Shown piece by piece: positions 45,085 through 54,022 of a stretch of 64,000 nucleotides of DNA. The notes beneath the pieces are model-generated. The model saw only the letters and a list, made by a program, of their open reading frames with translations. It did no database searches and was not told where the DNA came from. Origin of the DNA: Defluviitaleaceae bacterium (GTDB taxonomy: Bacteria > Bacillota > Clostridia > Lachnospirales > WQUN01); NCBI GenBank assembly GCA_009779835.1, contig WRBD01000003.1, positions 1 to 64,000 on the forward strand, read 5' to 3'. The position numbers and the translations under genes were made by a program. The number at the start of each line of letters is the position of its first letter. The stretch's first letter is position 1.

Positions 45085-46952
45085 AAATCATTGTAATAGG
45101 CGGCGGTCACGCAGGTTGCGAGGCGGCATTGGCAGCGGCGCGGATTGGCGCGAAGGTAACACTTTTCGCGTTGTCGCTTGATTCGATTGCGCTAATGCCA
45201 TGCAATCCGTGCATAGGCGGAAGTGCGAAGGGTCATCTTGTGCGCGAAATTGACGCGCTTGGCGGACAAATGGGAAAAGCTATCGACGCAACCTTTATAC
45301 AAAGCCGTATGTTAAACACCGCAAAAGGTCCGGCGGTTTATTCATTGCGCGCTCAGGCCGATAAAAAGAATTACATGACATACATGAAGCAGATTCTTGA
45401 AAACGAACCGAATATTTCCTTGCGCGAAGGTGAAGTTGTAGAAATTTTAACAGCTAACAGCAAAGTTTCAGGCGTTAAAATAATCTCCGGAGAAATCGTA
45501 GAATGTGACGCGGTAATTGTCTGCACGGGAACGTATTTGAATGCGCGTTGTTTGTACGGCGAAACCATCACGCACACGGGGCCGGGCGGTTTGAAAAACG
45601 CCGTGGGGTTAAGTGAAAGCTTGAAAAAACTGGGGTTCAACTTGCAACGGTTTAAAACCGGCACACCCGCAAGAATTCACAGGCGAAGCATAGATTTTTC
45701 CAAAATGGCGGTTCAGCCGGGCGATGAAAAAATCGTTCCGTTTTCGTTTGAAACAGACCCCGCAAAAATAGCGCGGGAGCAAATTCCGTGCCATCTGACC
45801 TACACAACACCTGCAACGCATGATTTAATCCGAGAATCTTTGCACCGTTCCGCAATGTACAGCGGACTTATCGAAGCAACAGGCACACGCTACTGCCCTT
45901 CAATCGAAGATAAAATAGTGCGATTTGCAGATAAAGAGCGTCACCCTGTTTTCATCGAACCCGAGGGCATAAACACGCAGGAAATGTACGCTCAAGGATT
46001 GAGCAGCGCGTTGCCCGAGGACGTCCAAATTCAAGTTTATCGCTCTGTGCCGGGCTTGGAAAATTGCGAAATAATGCGTGTTGCATACGCAATTGAATAC
46101 GACTGTATAGACGCAACACAGCTTACATTAAACCTTGAAGCCAAGCACATCGGCGGATTATTTTTCGCGGGGCAAATAAACGGCTCATCGGGATATGAAG
46201 AAGCCGCCGCACAAGGCTTAATCGCAGGAATTTCCGCCGCTTCCGAAAACGGCAAAGCAATCGAGTTGGGGCGAGCCGACGGTTACATCGGTGTTTTAAT
46301 CGACGACCTTGTAACAAAGGGAACCCGCGAACCATATCGCATGATGACCTCCCGCGCCGAATACCGCCTGCTTCTTCGCCAAGACAACGCCGACCTTCGT
46401 CTCACACCAAAAGGTTACGCCGCAGGATTAATCCCCGAACAACGCCACTCACAATTTCAACAAAAAGCCGCCGCAATCCAAGCCGAAATTTTACGTCTGC
46501 AAAAAACTACCGTAACCCCCGACGAAGCAAACGAAATCCTAATGAACAAAAACAGCGCCCCATTAAAATCCGGCGCGAAGCTGGCAGATTTAATCAAAAG
46601 GCCTGAAATAAATTATAATGACTTTAATAACTTGGGGGCTTTACCCCCCGAAGTAGAAAGCCAACTTGACCTTTTTGTTTTGGAAGCGGTACAGGAACAA
46701 GTAGAAATCCAAATAAAATATGAAGGTTACATTAAAATACAACTTGAGCAAGCCGAAGCATTTCGCAAAATGGAGAAAAAATTAATTCCGCCCGACATCG
46801 AATATGAAAATATTCATGGTTTGCGTTTAGAGGCGCGGCAGAAACTTGCGGCTTTGCGGCCGGTTAATTTCGGACAAGCATCACGCGTAACGGGAATATC
46901 ACCGGCGGATTTAAGTGTCTTGATGGTTTATGTGAAACAAAAAACGGGGTAG
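45081..46952 (+). CDS. mnmG: tRNA uridine modification FAD enzyme MnmG (GidA)
   Basis: 623 residues, full length. FAD-binding [19 protein letters not shown] at the N-terminus, the conserved cysteine pair in [41 protein letters not shown] and a C-terminal helical domain with [10 protein letters not shown]. Partner of MnmE. GAGGTC lies upstream, inside the SWIM remnant. Confidence 0.96.
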   Translation: MKIIVIGGGHAGCEAALAAARIGAKVTLFALSLDSIALMPCNPCIGGSAKGHLVREIDALGGQMGKAIDATFIQSRMLNTAKGPAVYSLRAQADKKNYMTYMKQILENEPNISLREGEVVEILTANSKVSGVKIISGEIVECDAVIVCTGTYLNARCLYGETITHTGPGGLKNAVGLSESLKKLGFNLQRFKTGTPARIHRRSIDFSKMAVQPGDEKIVPFSFETDPAKIAREQIPCHLTYTTPATHDLIRESLHRSAMYSGLIEATGTRYCPSIEDKIVRFADKERHPVFIEPEGINTQEMYAQGLSSALPEDVQIQVYRSVPGLENCEIMRVAYAIEYDCIDATQLTLNLEAKHIGGLFFAGQINGSSGYEEAAAQGLIAGISAASENGKAIELGRADGYIGVLIDDLVTKGTREPYRMMTSRAEYRLLLRQDNADLRLTPKGYAAGLIPEQRHSQFQQKAAAIQAEILRLQKTTVTPDEANEILMNKNSAPLKSGAKLADLIKRPEINYNDFNNLGALPPEVESQLDLFVLEAVQEQVEIQIKYEGYIKIQLEQAEAFRKMEKKLIPPDIEYENIHGLRLEARQKLAALRPVNFGQASRVTGISPADLSVLMVYVKQKTG

Positions 46953-47019
46953 CGCATATAGTAAGGGGAAGGCAAAGTGTTTCCTCTGTACATATCCCGA
47001 TTTATTAGGAGGAATCCCT

Positions 47020-47421
47020 TTGTCTTTTCCAGAATTTCGTATAAAAAGTAGATTTTCAAAGCCTGCGGTGTACAACGACGGAGGCGTAATTTTCATGGGA
47101 TACAAACCGGAGCAACAGGTTATTTCGCGTTTTCTTGATGCGGTTATGACAAATCCGAATGACGCGTGGAAGTTTGTAAGCAAAGTATATTCTCCGGGGC
47201 TGGATTTAAACGAGCTTCGCGAAGTGCTTGGTGTATGTGAAAAAATAAGAGTTAGCAAAGCATTTTATATGAACGACACAAATAATCGCTTAACACGTTC
47301 AATTTATGTAGAAAACCCGGCATTAGATTTACGGCGGCTTTTACATTTGCGAATGGTAAAAGACGGCGGCGCATGGAAAATTTATGGTGTGGAGCAGGAA
47401 GAATGCAGAAAACAATCGTAG
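47020..47421 (+). CDS. Hypothetical protein between mnmG and rsmG
   Basis: 133 residues, TTG start with AGGAGGAA upstream. No signal peptide or membrane helix. It reads as a compact alpha+beta domain with RFLDAVMTNPNDAWKFVSK and a closing LRMVKDGGAWKIYGVEQEE, which vaguely resembles small NTF2/DUF4878-like folds ('WKIYGVE' strand end). I do not recognise a family. It overlaps the rsmG start by 19 bases, so the two are coupled. Confidence 0.7.
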   Translation: MSFPEFRIKSRFSKPAVYNDGGVIFMGYKPEQQVISRFLDAVMTNPNDAWKFVSKVYSPGLDLNELREVLGVCEKIRVSKAFYMNDTNNRLTRSIYVENPALDLRRLLHLRMVKDGGAWKIYGVEQEECRKQS

Positions 47422-48041
47422 AAGCGTGGGCACGTGCAAACGGAATCGAAATAACTGAAGCACGGTTAAACGCGCTTGCAACGTATCAAAATCGTGTTCT
47501 TGAAGTAAACAAGCACATGAACCTAACACGAATAACCGATGAAGAAGATTTCGCCGTAAAGCACATAATAGATTCACTGACATTGCTTCCGTATATCAAG
47601 CCGAACGCAAGTCTCATAGATATAGGAACGGGCGCGGGTTTTCCCGGGCTTGTGCTTCGTATTATGAGGCAGGATTTAAAACTCACCTTACTTGATTCAT
47701 TGCGCAAGCGGGTAAATTTTTTACAAGAAACGGCGGAAATACTGGGCGTGGCCGTTGAATGCATACACGCCCGCGCCGAAGACCATGCGAAAACCCACCG
47801 CGAAAGCTACGATATATGCACCGCCCGCGCCGTGGCAAGCATGGACAAGCTTGCGGAATACGCACTACCGCTAGTGAAAAAAGGTGGCATATTTCTCGCA
47901 ATGAAAGGCCCCGAAATCTCAGAAGAACTGGATAAAGCAAAGCCTGCCATAAAAAAACACCGCGGGCAAATTGAAAAATTTGACATTGTTCAACTCACAG
48001 AAGGGTTGAATCATTCCATTATCGTAATCGGAAAAGTATGA
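47403..48041 (+). CDS. rsmG: 16S rRNA m7G527 methyltransferase RsmG (GidB)
   Basis: 212 residues from ATG 47403; an in-frame ATG at 47373 would lengthen the overlap with the previous gene and add an unusual leader. Motifs: QNRVLEVNKHMNLTRITD, the SAM site IDIGTGAGFPGLVLRI, LLDSLRKRVNFLQE, ARAVASMDKLAEY and KGGIFLAMKG. Last gene of the origin-type block. Confidence 0.94.
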   Translation: MQKTIVEAWARANGIEITEARLNALATYQNRVLEVNKHMNLTRITDEEDFAVKHIIDSLTLLPYIKPNASLIDIGTGAGFPGLVLRIMRQDLKLTLLDSLRKRVNFLQETAEILGVAVECIHARAEDHAKTHRESYDICTARAVASMDKLAEYALPLVKKGGIFLAMKGPEISEELDKAKPAIKKHRGQIEKFDIVQLTEGLNHSIIVIGKV

Positions 48042-48078
48042 TAAAATGCGACCGATACTAATTAAAAAGGAAAGAGGA

Positions 48079-49443
48079 ATGAACATGAAAAAAACTGCAA
48101 AAATTTTGATGGTGTTTGTGCTTTTCAGTTTAACTTTTATGACGATAAAAGTTAACGCGCTTGAACCACCGTTGCCGGACTCTATACCGGTGTCTAACAG
48201 AGCGGAATTGGATGCGATGCGCAACATATGCCGCATTACTAACAGAAACGGGAATTTCCACTTAGTCAACGACATTGACCTTTCCGATGGAGCCTGGACA
48301 CCCATACAGGGTGCGGCCAGTGAGTTTGACGGTACATTTGACGGACAGGGATTTGTTATACGCAACCTATCGGTTACTCGTGGTAATTCTAATAATAATG
48401 CAGGCCTGTTTGCGCAAACAAGCAACAATACGGTTATAAAAAATCTTGGTTTGGAAAATGTTAATATTGACATAAAAGTAGACAGCGGGCCAACTGTATC
48501 AGTGGGCGCGATTGTCGGTTTAAACAATGGAACAATAACAAATTCTTTTGTGACAGGGACTGTTTCAGGTGATTCTACCGGAACAGATGCGTACGCAGGC
48601 GGTATTGCCGGCAGTAACAACGGCACAATAAGTGACAGTTTCAGTGATGCAGCCGTTATCGTTTCGTCACGCGGAAGTGCCTCTGCCGGCGGAATTGTAG
48701 GCGATAACAGCGGTTCAATCAGGAACAGTTACAACACAGGCTCTGTAAATGTAAGAAGAGGAATGGCTGTTGGGGGAGTAGTCGGCGTTAATCGTGACGC
48801 AGGCGTAATTCTCAATGCATTTTGGAATTCGGACAGTCTCCAGGAAAGAATCGGAAACCAAATTCCCCTTGAGCAAAAGCAAGGTATAGGTCAAGGCACA
48901 GGAGACACAACGGGTATTTCTACGACGCAAATGCAAGTCGCTTTCTATTTCACCGAATGGAATTTTGAAACCGTTTGGGAACACGTCACCGGTGTAAACA
49001 ATGGCCTGCCCGTATTGCGCGTCTTTCGCAATGTACCCGCTCCGGTGCCTACGCCTACGCCTCGGCCTGTGTTGCCGCCTGCCGGAGAACACATAAATGT
49101 AGTCATAAACAACAAGGTTCATGTCTTTGATGTACCCCCGCAAATAATAAACGGACGTACTATGTTGCCCCTTCGTGCTATAGGCGAAGCTCTTGGTATG
49201 ACTGTTAATTTTGACCCGGCAACAAACACCGCAATTCTAGCCACTCCGGTCGCAAACATCACCCATGTAATTCACAGCAACCAAATCAACGTAAACGGCA
49301 CACTGCAAACCTTTGACGTAACTTCAACCATATACGAAGGCCGTACTTTGGTTCCCATACGAATGCTTGCCGAAGCCATAGATGCGGAAGTAGAATGGGA
49401 TACCGCAACAAGAACGGCAATAATCACCTACTCCACAGAGTAA
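48079..49443 (+). CDS. Secreted GLUG-repeat protein with copper-amine-oxidase-N-like domains
   Basis: About 454 residues from ATG 48079 (ATG 48085 also possible), with AAGGAAAGAGG upstream. Signal peptide ending near KVNA at residue 28. A beta-helical region with GLUG-type repeats follows, roughly a quarter to a half of the way along (GAIVGLNNGTITNSFVTG; GGIAGSNNGTISDSF; GGIVGDNSGSIRNSYNTG). A Pro/Thr-Pro linker then leads to two copies of the 'INGRTMLPLRAIGEALGMTV' / 'YEGRTLVPIRMLAEAIDAEV' motif (copper amine oxidase N-terminal domain-like, as in many clostridial cell-surface proteins). Likely binds the wall; function unknown. Converges on the CofE-like gene. Confidence 0.82.
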   Translation: MNMKKTAKILMVFVLFSLTFMTIKVNALEPPLPDSIPVSNRAELDAMRNICRITNRNGNFHLVNDIDLSDGAWTPIQGAASEFDGTFDGQGFVIRNLSVTRGNSNNNAGLFAQTSNNTVIKNLGLENVNIDIKVDSGPTVSVGAIVGLNNGTITNSFVTGTVSGDSTGTDAYAGGIAGSNNGTISDSFSDAAVIVSSRGSASAGGIVGDNSGSIRNSYNTGSVNVRRGMAVGGVVGVNRDAGVILNAFWNSDSLQERIGNQIPLEQKQGIGQGTGDTTGISTTQMQVAFYFTEWNFETVWEHVTGVNNGLPVLRVFRNVPAPVPTPTPRPVLPPAGEHINVVINNKVHVFDVPPQIINGRTMLPLRAIGEALGMTVNFDPATNTAILATPVANITHVIHSNQINVNGTLQTFDVTSTIYEGRTLVPIRMLAEAIDAEVEWDTATRTAIITYSTE

Positions 49444-50600
49444 TCATCAAAATACCCGCGGACCAAAATAACAGGCGTACCTTTATCGCCGCTTCCGCCG
49501 ACCAAGTCGCAGAGACTGCCGACAAGGTCGGCGTAAACGCGCGGTGTTGTTCCTTCGCTATACGCATCGGGAGCGGCATTTTTTTCTTTTATCATCTTGG
49601 TTACGGCTTCGCGTTTTTCGTCACCACGAAGACTGCCAAAAACAGTATCAGCCGCCAGTTTCATTTTTATTTCCGTGGGCTTTTGCCCGAGACGTTCCGT
49701 ATAACCGGGCGAAACTACGGGGTCTGCAAGCTCCCATATGCCGCAAACGGGGTCTTTAAACGCGCCGTCGCCGTAAACCATTACTTCGGGCGATATGCCT
49801 GTTTTTTCCCTAAAACCAGCCTGCACCGCGTTTACAAATTCTTGGGATTTATTCGGGAAAAGTTTTAGCGTGTCGTCAGTGGAAAGATTCGAGCCAAGTA
49901 CGCCGTACAAAGAATTGAATCCGCTTCCGTTTACGCTTTCGCTTAAAATATCCGAAAGTGTGAAAACCTTTTCCGCACCCGCTTTTAAAAGCCTTTCGCG
50001 TGTTCTGTTGCGGTTATGGATTTCCGCCACAAGTACATTTTTTGTATACTTTAAGATATCGCGCGGGTCGTTTGAAAAATACACGCTAATATTTTCGTTC
50101 ACGTTCTCGTAAATCTCCACATAGTCCATGCCGGTGAAAGTGTGTTTGTATTTGCCCGCAACAGCTTGAAATTCCTTCGCCGTAACCGATTTCCCCGCAA
50201 GTTTGTCGGTAATTTCGTCAAGCAAATCTATATCAATTATCGGGTTTCCGACTTCATCGTGAGGATAACTTAGCAATACATGAACCTTTTTTGCTCCAAG
50301 CGCGACACCTTTTAATATATTCAAAAAACGATTGCGCGACAAAATAGGGTATACAAGCCCAATCTCCGTGTCCCCGAATTTCGCACGGATATCGCTTGCG
50401 ATATCTGAAATTTTGGCGAAATTACCTTCAGATTTCGCAACAATTGCTTCCGTTACGGCTATAATATCGTTTTTGTCAAGCTTTTTGCCATCCGAGTCAA
50501 TTACCCTTAAAACATTTTCGATAATAATTTCAACCAAATCTTCACCCGGGCTAATTATCGGAAGCCGGATTCCTGATGCAATAGTGCCTGTTAAACGCAT
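49428..50600 (-). CDS. CofE-like (F420-0:gamma-glutamyl ligase) family protein
   Basis: 390 residues from ATG 50600, which has AAGGAGC upstream; the frame stays open to 50651 without a ribosome site. The N-terminal half follows the CofE fold: GIRLPIISPGEDLVEIIIENV, NDIIAVTEAIVAKSEGN, and a nucleotide/metal region with ISVYFSNDPRD. True CofE adds glutamate to coenzyme F420. Proteins of this longer form also occur in Firmicutes not known to make F420, so another amide ligase reaction is likely. It overlaps the GLUG gene tail to tail by 16 bases. Confidence 0.75.
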   Translation of the reverse strand: MRLTGTIASGIRLPIISPGEDLVEIIIENVLRVIDSDGKKLDKNDIIAVTEAIVAKSEGNFAKISDIASDIRAKFGDTEIGLVYPILSRNRFLNILKGVALGAKKVHVLLSYPHDEVGNPIIDIDLLDEITDKLAGKSVTAKEFQAVAGKYKHTFTGMDYVEIYENVNENISVYFSNDPRDILKYTKNVLVAEIHNRNRTRERLLKAGAEKVFTLSDILSESVNGSGFNSLYGVLGSNLSTDDTLKLFPNKSQEFVNAVQAGFREKTGISPEVMVYGDGAFKDPVCGIWELADPVVSPGYTERLGQKPTEIKMKLAADTVFGSLRGDEKREAVTKMIKEKNAAPDAYSEGTTPRVYADLVGSLCDLVGGSGDKGTPVILVRGYFDDYSVE

Positions 50601-50637
50601 AATTTTCGCTCCTTGTTGTTTTGATTTAAGAAAGGTA

Positions 50638-50665
50638 TTGACAAAGTGCATGATTACTTTATAAT
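50638..50665 (+). promoter_or_regulatory. Promoter of the tRNA-Thr gene
   Basis: Consensus -35 TTGACA (50638-50643), 16-base spacer, consensus -10 TATAAT (50660-50665). The tRNA begins 13 bases after the -10. Confidence 0.8.
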
Positions 50666-50678
50666 TTCATTTGCTTAC

Positions 50679-50751
50679 GCTAACGTAGCTCAGGTGATAG
50701 AGCAATTGATTCGTAATCAATAGGTCGGGGGTTTGAGTCCCCCCGTTAGCT
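50679..50751 (+). tRNA. tRNA-Thr (anticodon CGT)
   Basis: Acceptor arms GCTAACG (50679-50685) and CGTTAGC (50744-50750) pair perfectly, with discriminator T at 50751. The D-arm is AGCTC...GAGC. The anticodon stem ATTGA/TCAAT encloses TTCGTAA, anticodon CGT at 50712-50714, reading ACG threonine codons. The T-arm is GGGGG/CCCCC. The CCA end is not encoded. Confidence 0.95.
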
Positions 50752-50762
50752 CTCGATTTAAC

Positions 50763-50791
50763 AAGGCTTCCGATGTTTTAATGGAAGCCTT
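50763..50791 (+). terminator. Intrinsic terminator of tRNA-Thr
   Basis: AAGGCTTCC (50763-50771) pairs with GGAAGCCTT (50783-50791), and TTTTGTATT follows. Stable 9-bp stem just after the tRNA. Confidence 0.85.
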
Positions 50792-50878
50792 TTGTATTAA
50801 TTTACTAAGTATTTGACTAAATTGTGTCTACTATTGTTAGTATCCGATTTTCTATTTTAGGGTCATATTTCGGCTCTG

Positions 50879-52423
50879 TCAACCAATGCATTTACAAAAA
50901 TGATGCGCTAGGAAATTTTTATATTCATCGTAAACGGTTAATGTGTCGGTAAGTTCCAAGATATTGTCTCCTATGATTTCAATTGCTTTTTCATTGATGT
51001 TATCCGCAAGAATTTCAAGCATTAAACCTTTGCTGTCGGCAAAGGTTTTTATTTTATTAATATCATCATTTTCGGAGAGAATCATTTTCAATGCGGCGAG
51101 TTCAGCATCTGATAACTGCGAGAAAAACTGTGCCCAAACATCCCCAAGCTCAGGGACCGGTTGTTCCTTTAAACCGGAATTGTCCGCACATGCAACCCGG
51201 GGCAAAGGGGTTTCATCCTCAACAATAAGTTTTTCCGTAATGTCTTCCGCTTCTACGCGGATTCTTTCTAAATTTTTCCGGTCTATGTTTACAATGATAC
51301 GATTTTTTTCTGTGAAAAATTCTGCAATAGATTTTTCAATTACGTTTTCTATTTCGCGAACGGTAACACCCATTCCGCCAAGTGCCGCGCTTGCTTTAAG
51401 CAAAGTTGACGGGTCGGCGGTTATTTTTGTTTTGAAATCTGCAACCGCTCGTACTTGGGCTTCGGTTTTTCTTATTATAAACGCCGCCAACTCTTTTTTA
51501 TGTGCGTAGGGCGCGGTATGAAATGTCAGCCATTCATTGTTTTCGCATATAAAAATTTCCCCGCCGGGGAGTTCAATCTGCCTGTCTTTCTGACGCAACC
51601 ACCGGTGAAATAATGCCCGCCGAAACGGAAACCACGGGATTTGTTGGTTGCCGGTGTGAACAAATAAATCTTTTACGCAGATACCCTTTTCCGCGCATAA
51701 CGCCGCAAGTCCGCGACCGACGGCTTTAAAACAGTCATCCAAGAGTTTTGTGTTTTCCGCGCTTTCTGTGTAAAATTTTGATTTGCTTACATCGTAGGCG
51801 GAAATTTTATTCCACACGGAAACCTCTGCGTCTCCATCAAATAAAAACAAATCGCTATAAAATTCGCTCATATTATGTTCAGTAACGAATTCCGTAAAAC
51901 TGTGCGGCAATTCGTAATAAACATGAAAATCCTTCAACCATTCGGGTAAATACTCATCAAGCACAAGGAATTTTTTTGAATACGCCCCTCGTAGCGCCCA
52001 AAGCCCCACCAAAGATTTAACGGGGCTTTCTTCGCCGATACACGCAAGAAGTTCATATATATACAAAAAAATATACGACAAACTCGTATCCAAAAATTCG
52101 CCGCGCCGTACCGCCGCCCGCCAAGTAAAATAAGTGCGCAGCCGCTCATAACCCATTCGCTGATAACACGGGCAGTGCATGGAAAATTCTGCAAAACTTT
52201 CGTAGTTGTCCGTGAAATTTTCCATGAACTTCGCCTGTTTATAGAAAAGACGCGCATCATTCCATGTGTATGGGTTGTCTGAAGCCATGCCCCGCATATC
52301 ATAAAATTTTTGACGGACAGGGTCTGTCGCGCCGCCCACTATTTGTGCATTAGGCGAAACAGTTTTCCGCTCAGACGGAGCTTCGGATATTTCAATTTCC
52401 GCGAAAATGTCCATTTTTTTCAC
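50879..52423 (-). CDS. TerB-N / TerB-C domain protein, standalone
   Basis: 514 residues, no membrane helix. The N-terminal half has the TerB-N pattern: 'DPVRQKFYDMRGMA', RLFYKQAKFMENFTDNYE, CPCYQRMGYERLRTYFTWRAAVRRG and YIFLYIYELLACIGEE. The C-terminal third has TerB-C features with DAELAALKMILSENDDINKIKTFADSKGLMLEILADNINEKA. The middle is charged and variable. Such proteins often accompany DEAD/DEAH helicases in Firmicutes genomes; no helicase is beside it here. Function unknown; a nucleic-acid or stress role is a guess. Confidence 0.75.
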   Translation of the reverse strand: MKKMDIFAEIEISEAPSERKTVSPNAQIVGGATDPVRQKFYDMRGMASDNPYTWNDARLFYKQAKFMENFTDNYESFAEFSMHCPCYQRMGYERLRTYFTWRAAVRRGEFLDTSLSYIFLYIYELLACIGEESPVKSLVGLWALRGAYSKKFLVLDEYLPEWLKDFHVYYELPHSFTEFVTEHNMSEFYSDLFLFDGDAEVSVWNKISAYDVSKSKFYTESAENTKLLDDCFKAVGRGLAALCAEKGICVKDLFVHTGNQQIPWFPFRRALFHRWLRQKDRQIELPGGEIFICENNEWLTFHTAPYAHKKELAAFIIRKTEAQVRAVADFKTKITADPSTLLKASAALGGMGVTVREIENVIEKSIAEFFTEKNRIIVNIDRKNLERIRVEAEDITEKLIVEDETPLPRVACADNSGLKEQPVPELGDVWAQFFSQLSDAELAALKMILSENDDINKIKTFADSKGLMLEILADNINEKAIEIIGDNILELTDTLTVYDEYKNFLAHHFCKCIG

Positions 52424-52467
52424 CTGTGTTACATTTTAGCACTGTTTTTCCCTGCTTACAAGAAACG

Positions 52468-52476
52468 TGATATAAT
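52468..52476 (+). promoter_or_regulatory. Extended -10 promoter of the second pilin locus
   Basis: TGATATAAT (52468-52476) is an extended -10; no convincing -35 lies 17 bases upstream. The predicted start near 52483 leaves the GTG at 52485 without a leader and favours the GTG at 52494. Confidence 0.55.
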
Positions 52477-52493
52477 ACGCAAGGGTGAAAATA

Positions 52494-53045
52494 GTGAAAA
52501 ACGGCAATGCGTACATTATGGTAGTTGTTGCGTCGTTGGCAGTGCTGACACTTGTTTTAGCGGTACTTACAATTACGGCAACAAGCAGAAATATTACGGC
52601 GAGTTACGAAAATTTTTTCGGACTTTACGACATTGCGGTTACGGGAAACGAGCAAATATTTTATTTTATGGAAGAAAAATTTTTTGAACAACGCACAGCA
52701 GCACTTGCGTTGTCAGAAGCAAACGGAACTACATTTGTTAATGAAATTACAAAACTTTTGCGTAACGAGCTTGATAATGCATTTGAGCTTATTTATTTTG
52801 AATATCATCGGCATGAGTGGGGACTTATTGTGGAATTCTCAGATTTGCCCGCAAGCGATTATACTTTAAGTGATGATTTCCGGGCGGTCACAACCGTTCG
52901 CGACAGACAGGGCGGCGGATTTTACATAGAAACAAGTATCCGTAAATATATAAACAATGTTGCGGGACATGAAACCGTGGTTCGTTCGCGTATAAATTTT
53001 CTTGACGATTATGCTGTTGAAATGGTAGAGTTGTTGAGAATCTAA
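52494..53045 (+). CDS. PilX-like minor pilin candidate
   Basis: 183 residues from GTG 52494, which has AAGGG at a usable distance. Short polar leader KNGNAYI and one hydrophobic helix (MVVVASLAVLTLVLAVLTITATSRNI), followed by a soluble domain with no further helix. This is the look of a PilX/GspK-type minor pilin: a leader without a classical GFTLxE site but with 'NG-A-I-VVV' at the junction. Assignment rests on architecture and on the pilin gene at 53558. It could instead be a simple membrane-anchored protein. Confidence 0.6.
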   Translation: MKNGNAYIMVVVASLAVLTLVLAVLTITATSRNITASYENFFGLYDIAVTGNEQIFYFMEEKFFEQRTAALALSEANGTTFVNEITKLLRNELDNAFELIYFEYHRHEWGLIVEFSDLPASDYTLSDDFRAVTTVRDRQGGGFYIETSIRKYINNVAGHETVVRSRINFLDDYAVEMVELLRI

Positions 53046-53058
53046 GAATAGTTCTTAG
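53042..53058. repeat. Palindrome CTAAGAA-N3-TTCTTAG, copy 2
   Basis: CTAAGAATAGTTCTTAG, the exact reverse complement of copy 1 (40596). It covers the stop codon of the PilX-like gene and ends on the first base of the GGAG before yqeG, so as RNA it could hide that ribosome site. No clear promoter directly upstream. Confidence 0.65.
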
Positions 53059-53069
53059 GAGATAGAAAA

Positions 53070-53561
53070 ATGCTTGCGCCTGATTATTATTATGAATCGG
53101 TTTTTAAAATTCCATATGACGAATTGTGGAAGAAGAATATACGCGGTTTGATTTTTGATATAGACAATACTTTAACGCGCTTCGATGAAAAACAACCGTC
53201 GGCAAAAGTAGTCGCGCTGTTAAACAGGCTTGAACGTATGGGCTTTCGAATTTGTCTGTGTACGAACAACACAAACAGGCGTCTTGGTCATTTTAGCGAA
53301 AATTTGAATTATCCCGGAATCGCGAACTCGATAAAACCGTTTACACGCGGGCTTCGTTACGCGATGAAAACAATGGGAACAAAACCGGCGCACACCGTCA
53401 TTATCGGCGACCAGCTTCTTTCGGATATTTGGGCGGGAAAAAATGCGAAAATTACCACAATTTTAGTAAAACCCATTTCAGAAAAAGATTTTATTTTGGT
53501 AAAACTAAAAAGAGTTGTAGAGCGTTTAATTCTTAAAAAATATTTTGAAAGTTTAAAATGA
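53070..53561 (+). CDS. YqeG-family HAD (IIIA) phosphatase
   Basis: 163 residues. N-terminal LAPDYYYESVFKIPYDELW, then the HAD motif I FDIDNTLTRFD, motif II CLCTNNTN, and VIGDQLLSDIWAGKNA, matching YqeG (YqeG/GEP4 family), a predicted phosphatase conserved in Firmicutes. Plant and yeast relatives dephosphorylate phosphatidylglycerophosphate. Overlaps the next pilin gene by ATGA. Confidence 0.88.
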   Translation: MLAPDYYYESVFKIPYDELWKKNIRGLIFDIDNTLTRFDEKQPSAKVVALLNRLERMGFRICLCTNNTNRRLGHFSENLNYPGIANSIKPFTRGLRYAMKTMGTKPAHTVIIGDQLLSDIWAGKNAKITTILVKPISEKDFILVKLKRVVERLILKKYFESLK

Positions 53562-54010
53562 AAAAAAACGGCGGACTCACGCTTCTTGAGTTAACCGTAA
53601 CAATGGCTGTTTTAATGGTAGTTGTTGGCGTGGTTTTAATCGGAACGCGCGGGGATAATAACGACTATCGCGCACTTCACAACGCCGCTCTTGTGCTTCA
53701 ATCAGATTTACGGTACGCGCAACGCAGAGCTGTTACGGAAGGTAGGCGAATAGGAATTCAATTTGACCCTGTAAACAATCGTTACAGCATTATAACCATC
53801 GAACCCGAATTTCAAACTTTCCGCATCGTTTCCTTTGCGGACGGAATTGAACTTATTCATACGACTCATCAAGGCGAAAGGGTTATGTATCAGCCCCGCG
53901 GAACCGGAAACCCCGGAACGGTAATTCTGCGAAATGGACAGCATTCGCAAAGGATTACAACAACTTTAAGCGGCGGACAAGTCAGGACTTATGAAATAAT
54001 TTCCGAATAG
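53558..54010 (+). CDS. GspH/FimT-like minor pilin
   Basis: 150 residues. Leader MKKNGG, then LTLLELTVTMAVLMVVVGVVL with the glutamate at mature position 5, then the FimT/GspH pattern ALVLQSDLRYAQRRAVTEGRRIGIQFDP and a beta-rich domain ending TLSGGQVRTYEI. Minor pilins of this type initiate pili, or bind DNA in competence systems. Together with the PilX-like gene it forms a second pilin locus 29 kb from the main operon, next to a comFB-like gene. Confidence 0.88.
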   Translation: MKKNGGLTLLELTVTMAVLMVVVGVVLIGTRGDNNDYRALHNAALVLQSDLRYAQRRAVTEGRRIGIQFDPVNNRYSIITIEPEFQTFRIVSFADGIELIHTTHQGERVMYQPRGTGNPGTVILRNGQHSQRITTTLSGGQVRTYEIISE

Positions 54011-54022
54011 ACGGAGGTAAAA

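Noticed and set aside
46626..46650. GGGGGC/CCCCCC hairpin inside mnmG
   Set aside because: A short coding-region stem that encodes an ordinary Leu-Gly-Ala-Leu-Pro-Pro turn; no copy elsewhere seen.
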